A stretch of DNA of 64,000 bases from Fibrobacterota bacterium (GCA_028287505.1 JAQBPN010000006.1:62001-126000), one strand, 5' to 3'; shown: positions 43,202-52,797, counted from the stretch's first letter. Numbers and translations are program-made. Notes: generated by a model from the sequence alone, not told the origin.

Positions 43202-45409
43202 TCACGTGGCCCCGGAAGCCCAATTTCCGCCCCTCCCGAATTCCGCCAATTCCACGGCGGCCATGGGCGCGGCCGCTTTCAGCATGGCTTCCGCGAATTC
43301 CGATTCGGGGTCGGATTCCGCCAGAATGGCTCCGCCGCAACCCACGCGATACTCTCCGTCCGCATGCACCAAGGTGCGGATGACCATTCCCAGGTCCATG
43401 GCGCCGTCCCATCCCAGATATCCCAAAGCTCCGGAAAAGACGCCGCGCGGGCGGCGCTCGGCGGCTTCCAGCAATTCCATGGTCCGCAGCTTGGGCGCGC
43501 CGGTCATGGACCCGCCGGGAAAACAGGCGCGCACGGCATCGATGGCCGTGCGGCCCGCCGCCAGCCGTCCCGTGACGGTGGAAACCAATTGCCACACGGT
43601 GGGATGCTTTTCCACTTTCATCAATTCCGGCGCGCGCACAGTGTCCAGCTCGCAGACCTTGGCGAAATCGTTGCGGACCAGATCCACGATCATCAGGTTT
43701 TCCGATCGATCCTTCGCGTTGCCGGCGAGATCCCTTTCCAGGGCTTCATCCTCCCCGGGAGTGGCGCCGCGGCGGCGGGTTCCCTTGATGGGACGGCAGG
43801 CCAGGTTGCCTTGCGCGTCCAGCTTCAGGAAACGTTCCGGCGACGCGGACAGGATGCCGGCCCCGGGAAAGCGGAGATAGGCGGCATAGGGGGCCGGATT
43901 GGTGCGGCGCAGGCGGCGGTAGACTTCGAAGGGAGCGGCGGACGAGCGGGCCCGCAACTCGTTGGTGAGGCAGGCTTCATAGGTTTCCCCGCGCAGGATG
44001 GCCGCCTGCAGGGCGCGGATGCGCGCGAGATATTCCCCCTTGGGAGCGGAAAGCCGCCAGTCCAGCCGCGGAGAGGAACCCGGGATCGGATCCTCCTGCG
44101 CGGCGGGGCCCGAAGGAATCCGGCGCAATTCCAAATCCGAAGGGGGGATGCCGTCCCATAGCGCTTGCAGGGAATCCAGCCAGTCGCGATCGGCGGCGGA
44201 AGGTTCCGGAGCCGGACCGGATCCGGAACCGGGCCCCAGGGGCAGATAGGCGCGGACCCGGCGCGCGCCCATATCGAAGGCGATGATGCGATCGGGTTGC
44301 AGGAACAGGGCGTCCGGAAGATCGTCCCCCGCCGCGCCGGGGAACCCGGAGCCGTCCGCAAAGCGGTCTCCCTCCGCGAATCGTTTCAGCCCGTAACCGA
44401 ACCATCCCACCAGCCCGCCCAGGAAGGCCGAGGGAAACTCCAGGGTTTCCGGTAACCGGCAGGTTTCCGCCTTGCGGCGGTAGGCGTCCAGGAAAAGGAA
44501 GGGATCCGAATCCGTCCCGCTCTCCTCCCCGAATACGCCGGACCCGGGATCCGCGAGCACGCGGATGCGCGCGCCCCGGGCTTCGATCAGGCGGGAGCCC
44601 GTTCCCATATAGGTGACGCGGGGTTCTCCCGGCACCGGCTCGGACAGGGAATCCAGCCAGAACGCGGCGGGACGGTCCCGGAAAAATCGGGCGAAGACAG
44701 CCTCCGGATCGCGCCAGGGCAGTTCCCGGGCGTGCAACAGACGCGGGGCCCGCGGCCGGGAAGGACGGACCTCCAAAGCGGTGGTGGGACGGTCGACGGC
44801 GGACACGCCCCGCCCACGCAGCCATTGCGCGGAAAGGTCGCGGAAATTGGCGAGCAAGGACTTGCCGTGTTCGGTGCCGACGGATTCGGGATGGAACTGC
44901 ACGCCGTAGAACGGTTTGCCGGCGGTGCGGATAGCCATGATCTGCCCGTCGTCCAGGGCGGTGGCGGTGACGATAAGTCCGGGCGCCTCTGCGGAGGCAT
45001 CGATCACCAGGGAATGGTAGCGGACGGCCAGGAAGTCCTGGGGCAGGCCCGCGAACAGGCCTTGCCCATCATGATGGATGCGGGAATGTTTTCCGTGGCG
45101 CACGGAAGGAGCGGAAACCACGTTGGCGCCGGCGCCCAATCCCAGTCCCTGCAGGCCCAGGCACACGCCCAGGATGGGCCGATCGGGAAAGGCCGCGATG
45201 ACCTCCGCGCATACGCCGAAGTCGCGGGCGTTCCCGGGATGCCCCGGACCGGGCGAGATCACGATATTGTCGAAGCGGGCGCTGCGGATTTCCTCCAGGG
45301 TCCATTCGTCGTTGCGGATGAACAACGGCTTCTCGCCGTTCACGTCCCAGAGATACTGGAAGAGGATATGGCTGAAGGAGTCGTAGTTGTCGATCAAGAG
45401 GGATTTCAT
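43202..45409 (-). CDS. pabAB: Aminodeoxychorismate synthase, fused PabA-PabB
   Basis: The 735-residue protein combines a glutamine amidotransferase (residues 1-195; Cys in LGVCLGLQGLG, His/Glu in FHPESVGTEHG) with a chorismate-binding domain (about 235-730). CRPIKGTRRRG has the Lys typical of PabB, while anthranilate synthases have Ala there, so para-aminobenzoate for folate is indicated. Other motifs are RSENLMIVDLVRNDFAKVCE and FPGGSMTGAPKLRTMELLE. It diverges from the PAP2 gene 18 bases away. Confidence 0.9.
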   Translation of the reverse strand: MKSLLIDNYDSFSHILFQYLWDVNGEKPLFIRNDEWTLEEIRSARFDNIVISPGPGHPGNARDFGVCAEVIAAFPDRPILGVCLGLQGLGLGAGANVVSAPSVRHGKHSRIHHDGQGLFAGLPQDFLAVRYHSLVIDASAEAPGLIVTATALDDGQIMAIRTAGKPFYGVQFHPESVGTEHGKSLLANFRDLSAQWLRGRGVSAVDRPTTALEVRPSRPRAPRLLHARELPWRDPEAVFARFFRDRPAAFWLDSLSEPVPGEPRVTYMGTGSRLIEARGARIRVLADPGSGVFGEESGTDSDPFLFLDAYRRKAETCRLPETLEFPSAFLGGLVGWFGYGLKRFAEGDRFADGSGFPGAAGDDLPDALFLQPDRIIAFDMGARRVRAYLPLGPGSGSGPAPEPSAADRDWLDSLQALWDGIPPSDLELRRIPSGPAAQEDPIPGSSPRLDWRLSAPKGEYLARIRALQAAILRGETYEACLTNELRARSSAAPFEVYRRLRRTNPAPYAAYLRFPGAGILSASPERFLKLDAQGNLACRPIKGTRRRGATPGEDEALERDLAGNAKDRSENLMIVDLVRNDFAKVCELDTVRAPELMKVEKHPTVWQLVSTVTGRLAAGRTAIDAVRACFPGGSMTGAPKLRTMELLEAAERRPRGVFSGALGYLGWDGAMDLGMVIRTLVHADGEYRVGCGGAILAESDPESEFAEAMLKAAAPMAAVELAEFGRGGNWASGAT

Positions 45410-45427
45410 TTTACCTATAATTTAGGA

Positions 45428-46279
45428 ATGCTTTGCAAATGTAGGCTGAATGCGATCGGGTTGCCGCTTTTTCTGGCCCTGGCCCTTACCGGCGCCCCGC
45501 GGGCCCAGTCCGGACCGGCCCTGCAAGGGCCCTCCACCGGAGTCCTGGCCCTGGGAAAGCAGGATTTTTTCTGGATCTCCGCCGCCATCCTCGCGTCCAT
45601 CCCCGCCCAGATCCGGTACTACGACATGCCGCCTTCCGACACCGGCTCCCTGGACAGGCAGAAGGATCTGTGGCTGATGGATCGTTGGGCCGCGGGCCTA
45701 TATTCCCCCAAGATCTCGCTCGCCAGCGATTTCGCCATCCTGCCCCTGGTCGCGCTCCCCATGGCGGCCACCGGCTGGGAGAGCTATCGGGGCCGGCAAA
45801 CCTGGAAAGCCGCGTTCTCGGACGCGGTGGTATACGGTGAGGCTTTGACCCTCGTCTCCTCCCTGGACCTGCTGGTGCGATCGCTGCGCGTCCATCCCCG
45901 CCCGCTGGTGTACGGCAAGGACGTACCGGCCAAAGATCGATTGTCGGGAGAGGCCTCGGGAAGCTTTTTTTCCGGCCACGCCAGCGCGGCCTTCCTCTCC
46001 GCGGTCTATTTCTCCTACACCTATTCCCTCCGCAATCCGGATTCGGACCATCAGGCCCTGATCTGGACCGCCAGCCTGGGCGCGGCCAGCGTGGTGGCGG
46101 GCATGCGCGTGGCGGCCGGAAAGCATTATCTCTCGGATGTGCTGGTGGGGGCCGCCGCAGGATCCCTGTTCGGCTGGGGCCTGCCGTACCTGCACCGCAA
46201 AGGCGGCGAATCTGCCGCGGGCCTGCAGATGCAGATGAACGACGTCGGGATCTATCCCGTGCTGACCTGGAACTTCTGA
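45428..46279 (+). CDS. PAP2-type phosphatase, exported
   Basis: The ATG at 45428 gives 283 residues with a signal peptide (PLFLALALTGAPRAQ). The three PAP2 parts are RVHPRPLVYG, FFSGHASAAFLSAVYF and RVAAGKHYLSDVLVGAAAG. It may dephosphorylate lipids such as undecaprenyl or phosphatidyl phosphates from the periplasmic side. It ends in LTWNF, possibly outer-membrane linked. A TATAAT lies only six bases upstream of the start codon, so the mRNA may be almost leaderless. Confidence 0.82.
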   Translation: MLCKCRLNAIGLPLFLALALTGAPRAQSGPALQGPSTGVLALGKQDFFWISAAILASIPAQIRYYDMPPSDTGSLDRQKDLWLMDRWAAGLYSPKISLASDFAILPLVALPMAATGWESYRGRQTWKAAFSDAVVYGEALTLVSSLDLLVRSLRVHPRPLVYGKDVPAKDRLSGEASGSFFSGHASAAFLSAVYFSYTYSLRNPDSDHQALIWTASLGAASVVAGMRVAAGKHYLSDVLVGAAAGSLFGWGLPYLHRKGGESAAGLQMQMNDVGIYPVLTWNF

Positions 46280-46283
46280 GCGG

Positions 46284-49058
46284 CTAGCGCCCGGCCTCGG
46301 CGGGACCGCGAGAGGCGAATCCCCCCGACTCTATCAGCTTGCGGGCGGCGGTGTCTTCCAGGGGCTTGGAGAAGAAATACCCCTGGCCGTACTCGCAGGC
46401 CAAACGGTGCAACAGCGCCCACTGACCTTCGGTTTCGATGCCTTCCGCCACCACGTCCATGCCCAGGTTCTTGGCCAGTGAATTGATCACCTTCACGATT
46501 TCCGCATCCTTGTCGCCCGCTTCCAGCTTGGAGACGAAGGAGCGGTCGATCTTGAGATTGTGGAAAGGGAAGCGATGCAGGTAGCTCAGGGAGGAATACC
46601 CGGTTCCGAAATCGTCCAGGCTCAGCTGGATGCCCATGTCCCGCAGGCTGTTCAGGATGGCCGCGGCCTTTTCCGGATTCTCCATGATGGCGCTTTCGGT
46701 CACTTCCAGCTTCAGGGATGAAGCCGCCAGGCCCGATTCCTTGAGGATGGCCTGGATTTGCCGCACCAGGTCCATGTCCTGCAATTGCTTGCCGGAGAGG
46801 TTCACGCTCATGGTCAGCTTGCGGCCGTCCTGGAATATCTTCTGCCATTCCACCAGCTGTTTGCACGATTGCCAGAGCACCCAGCGCCCGATGGGGATGA
46901 TGAGGCCCGTGTCCTCCGCCAGGGGGATGAAGTCCATGGGGGGAACCATTCCCAGCTTGGGATGGATCCAGCGGATCAAAGCCTCGAAGCCCATGAGGGA
47001 GCTGTCCTCCAGGGACACGATGGGCTGGTAATGCAGCCGGAATTCCATCCGCTCCAGGGCCTTGCGGAGATCGGTCTCCAGGGTCATCATCTGCACGGCC
47101 TTGGTGTGCATGGAGTCGTCGAACACTTCGTAACGCCCTTTGCCCGCGGCCTTGGCGCGGTGCATGGCGGTGCCGGCGTCCCGCAAGAGCTCTTCCGCGC
47201 CCGGAGTCTGGGCCCCGCCCACGGCGATGCCGATGCTGGCGGCGGCGTAGATTTCCTGTCCCTCCAGATCGAATCCCATGCCCAAGGCTTCCTGGAGCCT
47301 GTCTGCCAGGATGGTGGCGTGGTTGAAATCCTTCAGATCCTCGACCAGCATGCAGAACTCATCGCCGCCCAGGCGCGCCAGGGTGGTGCCCGCGGGTACG
47401 AAGGCTTCCAGGCGGCGGGCGAAGGCGATCAGCAGGCGGTCGCCCTGCTGATGCCCCATGCTTTCGTTGATCATCTTGAAACGATCCAGATCCAGCACCA
47501 GCACGGCGCTCATGATACCCGGCTTGCGGCGCGCGCGCTCCAGGGCGCGTCCCAGCCGCTCCACCAGCAAGGTGCGATTGGGCAGGCCGGTGAGGGAATC
47601 GTGCAGGGCGCCGTGGATCAGCTGATCCTCCATGCGCTTGCGCTGCGTAACGTCCATCACGGTTCCTTCGCAATAGTCCAGGCTGCCGTCCGCCTTGCGC
47701 ACGGCGCGGGCGTTCTCGGAAATCAGGATCACGGCTCCGTCCTTGCGGCGCACTTGCGATTCGAACTCCATGACGCGCCCGCGTTCGCCCAGCAGGCGCA
47801 CGAATTCCGCGCGCCGCTCCGGATCGACATACAGCGTGGCGGCGATATCGGTCACCAAGGACATCATTTCCCTGGGATCGGCGTATCCCAGGATGCGCGC
47901 CAGGGCCGGATTCACGCCCAGGAAGCGCCCATCGGGCGTGGTCTGGAAAATCCCTTCCACCGCGTTCTCGAAAATGTTCAGGTACTTCGCCTTGGCTTCG
48001 CTGAGGGCCTGGTCGACCTTCTTGCGCTCCAGGGCGTTGATGAAGATTTCGCCGGCCATCCTCAGGACCTGGATGGTCTCGTCGGGCCAGCTCTTTTCGC
48101 GTTGCACGGAATCGAATCCCAGGTAGCCGCGCAGGGTCCCGCGATGCACCATGGGGACGACGACGATGGATTTGATCCCTTCCCGTTCGAATTCATCCTT
48201 CTCCGCGCCCGCCTCGGGGGGAAGCGCGGAAACATCGGGAACATGGATGGTCTGGAGTCCGCGGATTTTCTCCATGAACCATGGGAAACGGGAAACCTGC
48301 AGCCCCTGGAGACTTCCAATCTGAGGCTCCACGCCCCGGGAGCACCATTCGTGGGAGTTGTCCACGGTGGCCCGGTCCGGCGAGAACAGGAAGATGTAGC
48401 TGCGATCCACTTCCGCGAACTCGCCCAGGGCGTGGAGAGCATAGTTGATTCCCATGTCGATGCGATCGCTGGGAAGATGGATGAAGTGGGTGGAGATGGA
48501 AGTGATCAGGTTTTCGAAACGGATCCGGTATTGCAATTCCTCGCGGGCCTGGCGGTGCTTCGCTTCGCTTTCCCGCAGGGCTACTTCCGAAACCTTCCGC
48601 GCCGACAGATCCCGCACCAGGGTGAGCCTGAGCCCGGCCGCATTGTGCGCGAACGCGCCCTGGGACAATTCCACGGAAACCTTAGATCCATCCTTGCGGA
48701 GACCCGCCGCTTCGCGGGCCAGGGAAACCAGGACGCTTCCTTCGGCGGGAAACGGCCATCCGCCTTCCGCCAATATCGACGCTTCGCGCCCGAGGATTTC
48801 CGCGGGGGAATATCCGAACAAGGCCTCCGCGCCGCCGTTCCAGAACCGGATGATGCCGCCGGCGTCGCAGACCAGCATGGCTTCCTGGGAAGTTTGGAAA
48901 AGATCCAGGAGGCCGGATCCGTTTCCCGGATCGGCCTTCTCCATATCAGCGCCTCCGTTCAGGCCGGGACGCCAGTCCACCGGATTGTTCCGTTCCGCAT
49001 TCGGAGCGATGGCGTTTTCCGCCCGCTTCTTTTTCAAGGAATTCCCGTTTCGGGCCAT
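46284..49058 (-). CDS. PAS-GAF-PAS-GGDEF-EAL cyclic-di-GMP enzyme
   Basis: The 924-residue cytoplasmic protein has PAS (about 45-160), GAF (about 185-340), PAS (about 355-480), GGDEF (about 485-650) and EAL (about 660-915) domains. The cyclase motif is intact (ARLGGDEFCMLVED), but no RxxD inhibitory site precedes it. Phosphodiesterase residues are complete: GFEALIRW, VNLSGKQL, EVTESAIM, DDFGTGYSSLSYL, KIDRSFV and EGIETEGQ. It may switch between making and degrading cyclic-di-GMP for the flagella and pili encoded nearby. Confidence 0.92.
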   Translation of the reverse strand: MARNGNSLKKKRAENAIAPNAERNNPVDWRPGLNGGADMEKADPGNGSGLLDLFQTSQEAMLVCDAGGIIRFWNGGAEALFGYSPAEILGREASILAEGGWPFPAEGSVLVSLAREAAGLRKDGSKVSVELSQGAFAHNAAGLRLTLVRDLSARKVSEVALRESEAKHRQAREELQYRIRFENLITSISTHFIHLPSDRIDMGINYALHALGEFAEVDRSYIFLFSPDRATVDNSHEWCSRGVEPQIGSLQGLQVSRFPWFMEKIRGLQTIHVPDVSALPPEAGAEKDEFEREGIKSIVVVPMVHRGTLRGYLGFDSVQREKSWPDETIQVLRMAGEIFINALERKKVDQALSEAKAKYLNIFENAVEGIFQTTPDGRFLGVNPALARILGYADPREMMSLVTDIAATLYVDPERRAEFVRLLGERGRVMEFESQVRRKDGAVILISENARAVRKADGSLDYCEGTVMDVTQRKRMEDQLIHGALHDSLTGLPNRTLLVERLGRALERARRKPGIMSAVLVLDLDRFKMINESMGHQQGDRLLIAFARRLEAFVPAGTTLARLGGDEFCMLVEDLKDFNHATILADRLQEALGMGFDLEGQEIYAAASIGIAVGGAQTPGAEELLRDAGTAMHRAKAAGKGRYEVFDDSMHTKAVQMMTLETDLRKALERMEFRLHYQPIVSLEDSSLMGFEALIRWIHPKLGMVPPMDFIPLAEDTGLIIPIGRWVLWQSCKQLVEWQKIFQDGRKLTMSVNLSGKQLQDMDLVRQIQAILKESGLAASSLKLEVTESAIMENPEKAAAILNSLRDMGIQLSLDDFGTGYSSLSYLHRFPFHNLKIDRSFVSKLEAGDKDAEIVKVINSLAKNLGMDVVAEGIETEGQWALLHRLACEYGQGYFFSKPLEDTAARKLIESGGFASRGPAEAGR

Positions 49059-49282
49059 ATGCGACCTGTGTTAAGCATTGCCTGTCCAACCGCACCCCGC
49101 GCAGAACAGAAGTTTCTCTGATAACTATAGTGGTTGGAGGCCGGCCGCTTCAACCCGGCGTGAGCGGATATTGTGAGGAAAATGTTCCGGTCGTGATCGC
49201 GCCAAGCCCGCTCGGCTCAAAATCATCTCAAGAACCTAAAAGCGGTAGCCCGGGTCGGGGGGTAACTCCGGGCGGATTCCGA

Positions 49283-50143
49283 TCAATGGCCGCCTTGCAG
49301 GAGGCCGAGCACGCCTTGGGGCACCTGATTGGCCTGGGCCAGCATCGAGGTCGCGCTCTGGGAGAGGATCTGCGCGCGGGTGAACTCGGTGGTTTCCTGG
49401 GCGAAGTCCACGTCGCGGATGCGGCTTTCCGCGTCCTGGGTGTTATACAGCTGATTGCCCAGATTGGAAATGGCGAACTCGAGACGGTTCACGTAGGCGC
49501 CCATGTCGGCCCGCATGGTGTTCACCGAGCGGACCGCGGTATCGATCGCCGAAAGGGCGCTCAGGGCGGCGGAGGCCGTGCTGACGGAAGTCGTGACCGC
49601 GTTCATGCCCAAGGACCCCAGGGTGATGGCGGAGACGGTGATGCTGAGGCGGTCCACGGAAGCGCTGGAACCGGCGCCGATGTGCAGAACCGAAGCCGCG
49701 CCGCCGGATACGCCGAAGGAACCCGCCGCTCCGTCGAGCAGGGTCATGCCGTTGTAGGAGGCGGAACCGGATATCCGGGTGATTTCGCTCATCAACGCCG
49801 TGAATTCCTTGTTGGTATAGGCGCGTTCCGTGGTGGTCATGGTATCCGTGGAGCTCTGGATGGCGAGTTCGCGCATCCGTTGCAGGATGTTGTTGACCTC
49901 TCCGGTGGCGCCTTCCGCGATTTGCAGCAGGGCGATGCCATCCTCGGCATTCGACTTGGCGCGATCCATGCCCCGGATCCGGGAGCGCAGGGACTCGGAT
50001 ACCGACAGGCCGGCGGCATCATCGGAGGCGCGGTTGATGCGCAGGCCCGTGGACAGCTTTTCCAGGGATTTGCTCAGGGAGGCCTGCTGCATGTTCAGGG
50101 CGCCTTGTCCGATCATCGAAGATATGTTGTGATTGATACGCAT
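49283..50143 (-). CDS. Flagellin, copy 1
   Basis: The 286-residue flagellin has D0/D1 regions only: MRINHNISSMIGQGALNMQQ, LSTGLRINRASDDAAGLSVS and the C-terminal ESRIRDVDFAQETTEFTRAQ. The middle is a short Ser/Gly segment, so the filament surface should be minimal, as in FlaB-type flagellins. It is the most divergent of five copies, has its own sigma-28 promoter and a 30-base leader, and ends LLQGGH. Confidence 0.93.
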   Translation of the reverse strand: MRINHNISSMIGQGALNMQQASLSKSLEKLSTGLRINRASDDAAGLSVSESLRSRIRGMDRAKSNAEDGIALLQIAEGATGEVNNILQRMRELAIQSSTDTMTTTERAYTNKEFTALMSEITRISGSASYNGMTLLDGAAGSFGVSGGAASVLHIGAGSSASVDRLSITVSAITLGSLGMNAVTTSVSTASAALSALSAIDTAVRSVNTMRADMGAYVNRLEFAISNLGNQLYNTQDAESRIRDVDFAQETTEFTRAQILSQSATSMLAQANQVPQGVLGLLQGGH

Positions 50144-50173
50144 GGGCTTAAGCCTCCGGTTTCTCTATTCCTT

Positions 50174-50201
50174 TCATCGGGGTAATCCGGAAAAGACTTT
50201 A
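50174..50201 (-). promoter_or_regulatory. Sigma-28 promoter of flagellin 1
   Basis: TAAA (50198-50201) and CCCGATGA (50174-50181) are 16 bases apart on the minus strand, near the FliA consensus TAAA/GCCGATAA. Confidence 0.8.
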
Positions 50202-50586
50202 AGAGAGGCTGGAGCTTTGGCTTAAGCTCTTAAGGTATTTTGGGCCGGAAAGGCCGGCGGAGCGTGAGAAAGATCACATTTTCCCCCGAGCCGGGGCCCA
50301 AGGGGCCCAACTCGGGGTAACGACGCTTGGAAAGAAAACCTCCGTGTTGCGCGACTTTCCGGTGCGTCCCTGCTCCGGCCGCCCGCTTGGTCCAGGCTAT
50401 CTTAATTATCGGCAAAGCCGCCGCATTCTTGATGGGTTTACGGAAATTTTTTCTCGGGTACGCGGCAGTAATTTCCCCAGCTGCCGATTCCGGGGAAAAC
50501 GGAGCGACCCACCCGCGCGCGGCCGGGCAACAATTGCAGGGTGGACGACGGACGCGACGCGTACCGCATGGGCGGGGACAAACGGA

Positions 50587-50614
50587 AAAAGCCGGGGGAG
50601 TTCCCCCGGCTTTT
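50587..50614. terminator. Terminator of flagellin 2
   Basis: AAAAGCCGGGGGA (50587-50599) pairs perfectly with TCCCCCGGCTTTT (50602-50614), with U-runs on both strands. An identical stem follows flagellin 3. Confidence 0.85.
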
Positions 50615-50627
50615 CGGTGACGATACC

Positions 50628-50668
50628 GGACCTTAGCGTCCGAGCGTACTCGGGCCTTAGTGTCCGAG
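50628..50668 (-). repeat. Two tandem 24-bp stop-codon hairpins of flagellin 2
   Basis: The TAA of flagellin 2 (50657-50659) lies in a hairpin loop between CTCGGAC and GCCCGAG. A second unit has TAA at 50633-50635, exactly 24 bases further. They correspond to two of the three units behind flagellin 3. Confidence 0.75.
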
Positions 50669-51511
50669 CAGGGACAGCACGCCCTGAGGGACCTGGTTGG
50701 CCTGGGCCAACATCGAGGTCGCGCTCTGCGTGAGGATCTGCGCCCGGGTGAACTCGGTGGTTTCCTTGGCGAAGTCCACGTCGCGGATGCGGCTCTCGGC
50801 GTCCTGGGTGTTGTACACCTGGTTGGACAGGTTCGAGATGGCGAATTCCAGACGGTTCACGTAGGCGCCCATGTCCGAACGCATCGTGTTCACCGACTTG
50901 ATGGCCGTGTCGATGAGGGACAGGGCAGTCAATGCCGTGGCCGCGGTGCTCACCGCCGTGGTCGTCGAATTCAGGCCCAGGGCGCCCAAAGTCATCGAGT
51001 TCACGGTGATGCTCAAGCGATCCGTGGTGGCGCTGGAACCGGCGCCGATGTGCAGCACCGAGGAGGAGCCGCCGGAAACGCCGAAGGAGCTGGAGCCGCC
51101 ATCGAGCAGGGTCATGCCGTTGTAGGAAGCCGAGGAGGAAATACGGGTGATTTCCGACATCAGCTGGCCGAATTCCTTGTTGGTATAAGAACGTTCCGTG
51201 GTGGTCATGGTATCCGTGGAGCTCTGGATGGACAGTTCGCGCATCCGCTGCAGGATATTGTTGATTTCCCCGGTCGCGCCTTCCGCAATCTGAACCAGGG
51301 CGATGCCGTCTTCGGCGTTCGACTTGGCGCGGTCCATACCGCGGATTCTGGAGCGCATGGTTTCGGACACCGACAGACCGGCGGCGTCATCGGACGCGCG
51401 GTTGATGCGGAGGCCCGTGGACAGCTTTTCCAGGGATTTGCCTAATGAGACCTGTTGGGTATTGAGGGCGCTCTGGCCGATCATCGAAGAGACGTTATGA
51501 TTAATACGCAT
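50657..51511 (-). CDS. Flagellin, copy 2
   Basis: The 284-residue protein is nearly identical in the D0/D1 parts to copies 3 and 4 (IRDVDFAKETTEFTRAQILT, LAQANQVPQGVLSLLGH). The start NTQQVSLGKSLEKL differs from its neighbours in a few positions. It has a consensus sigma-28 promoter with an 80-base leader. The leader ends with AACCTCCGTG on the plus strand, a CACGGAGGTT ribosome site shared by copies 2-5. Confidence 0.95.
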   Translation of the reverse strand: MRINHNVSSMIGQSALNTQQVSLGKSLEKLSTGLRINRASDDAAGLSVSETMRSRIRGMDRAKSNAEDGIALVQIAEGATGEINNILQRMRELSIQSSTDTMTTTERSYTNKEFGQLMSEITRISSSASYNGMTLLDGGSSSFGVSGGSSSVLHIGAGSSATTDRLSITVNSMTLGALGLNSTTTAVSTAATALTALSLIDTAIKSVNTMRSDMGAYVNRLEFAISNLSNQVYNTQDAESRIRDVDFAKETTEFTRAQILTQSATSMLAQANQVPQGVLSLLGH

Positions 51512-51591
51512 TATGAAATAAACCTCCGTGTTTTTCCGTGTCGCCCCGCATCCTTGCCTGGGCAGAACCGATCATGCCGATCCGTACTTAT

Positions 51592-51619
51592 TTATCGGCT
51601 GGAATGAGGGCCTACTTTA
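51592..51619 (-). promoter_or_regulatory. Sigma-28 promoter of flagellin 2
   Basis: TAAA (51616-51619), 16 bases, then a perfect GCCGATAA (51592-51599) on the minus strand. Confidence 0.88.
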
Positions 51620-51770
51620 AGGTTCACTGGAACTTTTTTCTCGCTTCTACGGCAGGTTTTGCCCCGATTCGCTTTTCCGCCGGAAAAACGCATTTCCCGC
51701 GCCGGCGGGACGGCAAAGGTTGCCATAAAACCTGAAGCGGAACTTCCCGTGATTTTTTCCGTGACAAAGA

Positions 51771-51798
51771 AAAAGCCGGGGGAGTTCCCCCGGCTTTT
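51771..51798. terminator. Terminator of flagellin 3
   Basis: AAAAGCCGGGGGA and TCCCCCGGCTTTT form a perfect 13-bp stem with loop GT, identical to the stem behind flagellin 2. Confidence 0.85.
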
Positions 51799-51810
51799 CG
51801 GTGACGATGC

Positions 51811-51876
51811 CGGACCTTAGCGTCCGAGCGTACTCGGGCCTTAGTGTCCGAGCGAACTCGGACCTTAGTGTCCGAG
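51811..51876 (-). repeat. Three tandem 24-bp stop-codon hairpins of flagellin 3
   Basis: Three units with stems such as CTCGGAC/GTCCGAG have TAA in the loop, at 51865, 51841 and 51817. They read LGH-stop, LGH-stop and LGR-stop. The period is exactly 24 bases. Confidence 0.85.
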
Positions 51877-52719
51877 CAGGGACAGCACGCCCTGAGGGAC
51901 CTGGTTGGCCTGGGCCAACATCGAGGTCGCGCTCTGCGTGAGGATCTGCGCCCGGGTGAACTCGGTGGTTTCCTTGGCGAAGTCCACATCGCGGATGCGG
52001 CTCTCGGCGTCCTGGGTGTTGTACACCTGGTTGGACAGGTTCGAGATGGCGAATTCCAGACGGTTCACGTAGGCGCCCATGTCCGAACGCATGGTGTTCA
52101 CGGACTTGACGGCCGTATCGATGAGGGACAAAGCAGTCAATGCGGACGTCGAGGTGCTCACCGCCGTGGTGGTGGCGCTCATGCCCAAAGCGCCCAAGGT
52201 CATCGAGTTCACGGTGATGCTCAAGCGATCCGTGGTGGCGCTGGAACCGGCGCCGATGTGCAGCACCGAGGAGGAGCCGCCGGAAACGCCGAAGGAGCTG
52301 GAGCCTCCGTCGAGCAGGGTCATGCCGTTGTAGGAAGCCGAGGAGGAAATACGGGAGATTTCCGACATCAGCTGGCCGAACTCCTTGTTGGTATAAGAAC
52401 GTTCCGTGGTGGTCATGGTATCCGTGGAGCTCTGGATGGCGAGTTCGCGCATCCGCTGCAGGATATTGTTGATTTCCCCGGTCGCGCCTTCAGCGATTTG
52501 CAGCAAGGCGATGCCGTCTTCGGCGTTCGACTTGGCGCGGTCCATACCGCGGATTCTGGAGCGCATGGTTTCGGACACCGACAGGCCGGCGGCGTCATCG
52601 GAGGCGCGGTTGATGCGCAAGCCGGTGGACAGCTTTTCCAGGGATTTGCTGAGGGAGGCCTGCTGGCCGGCAAGGGCCGACTGGCCGATCATCGAAGAGA
52701 CGTTATGATTAATACGCAT
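51865..52719 (-). CDS. Flagellin, copy 3
   Basis: This 284-residue copy is very similar to copy 2, differing mainly near the N-terminus (ALAGQQASLSKSLEKL) and in the variable region (LGALGMSATTTAVSTSTSA). Only D0/D1 domains are present. The gene has a sigma-28 promoter with a 78-base leader and the CACGGAGGTT ribosome site. Its last codons and stop are triplicated downstream. Confidence 0.95.
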   Translation of the reverse strand: MRINHNVSSMIGQSALAGQQASLSKSLEKLSTGLRINRASDDAAGLSVSETMRSRIRGMDRAKSNAEDGIALLQIAEGATGEINNILQRMRELAIQSSTDTMTTTERSYTNKEFGQLMSEISRISSSASYNGMTLLDGGSSSFGVSGGSSSVLHIGAGSSATTDRLSITVNSMTLGALGMSATTTAVSTSTSALTALSLIDTAVKSVNTMRSDMGAYVNRLEFAISNLSNQVYNTQDAESRIRDVDFAKETTEFTRAQILTQSATSMLAQANQVPQGVLSLLGH

Positions 52720-52797
52720 GGTAAAAAACCTCCGTGTTGTATTTGATTCCCCGGGGCTTCCTTGCTCTGGGGTCCCGCTTGCGACGGGTCTTTCAAT

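Larger units (their letters stand above)
50144..50656. other. Intergenic region between flagellins 1 and 2
   Basis: This 513-base gap holds the flagellin 1 promoter, a strong compound stem (CCCCGAG with CTCGGGG around GGGGCCCAAGGGGCCC, 50283-50319), a featureless part, and the flagellin 2 terminator and hairpin unit. No gene is seen. Confidence 0.65.
51512..51864. other. Intergenic region between flagellins 2 and 3
   Basis: This 353-base gap holds the flagellin 2 promoter and leader, the terminator of flagellin 3 and two spare stop-codon hairpins. No gene is seen. Confidence 0.65.

Noticed and set aside
46758-49121. 787-codon open frame opposite the GGDEF/EAL gene
   Set aside because: It is His/Gly/Gln-rich low-quality sequence with no motif, while the opposite strand has intact catalytic motifs.
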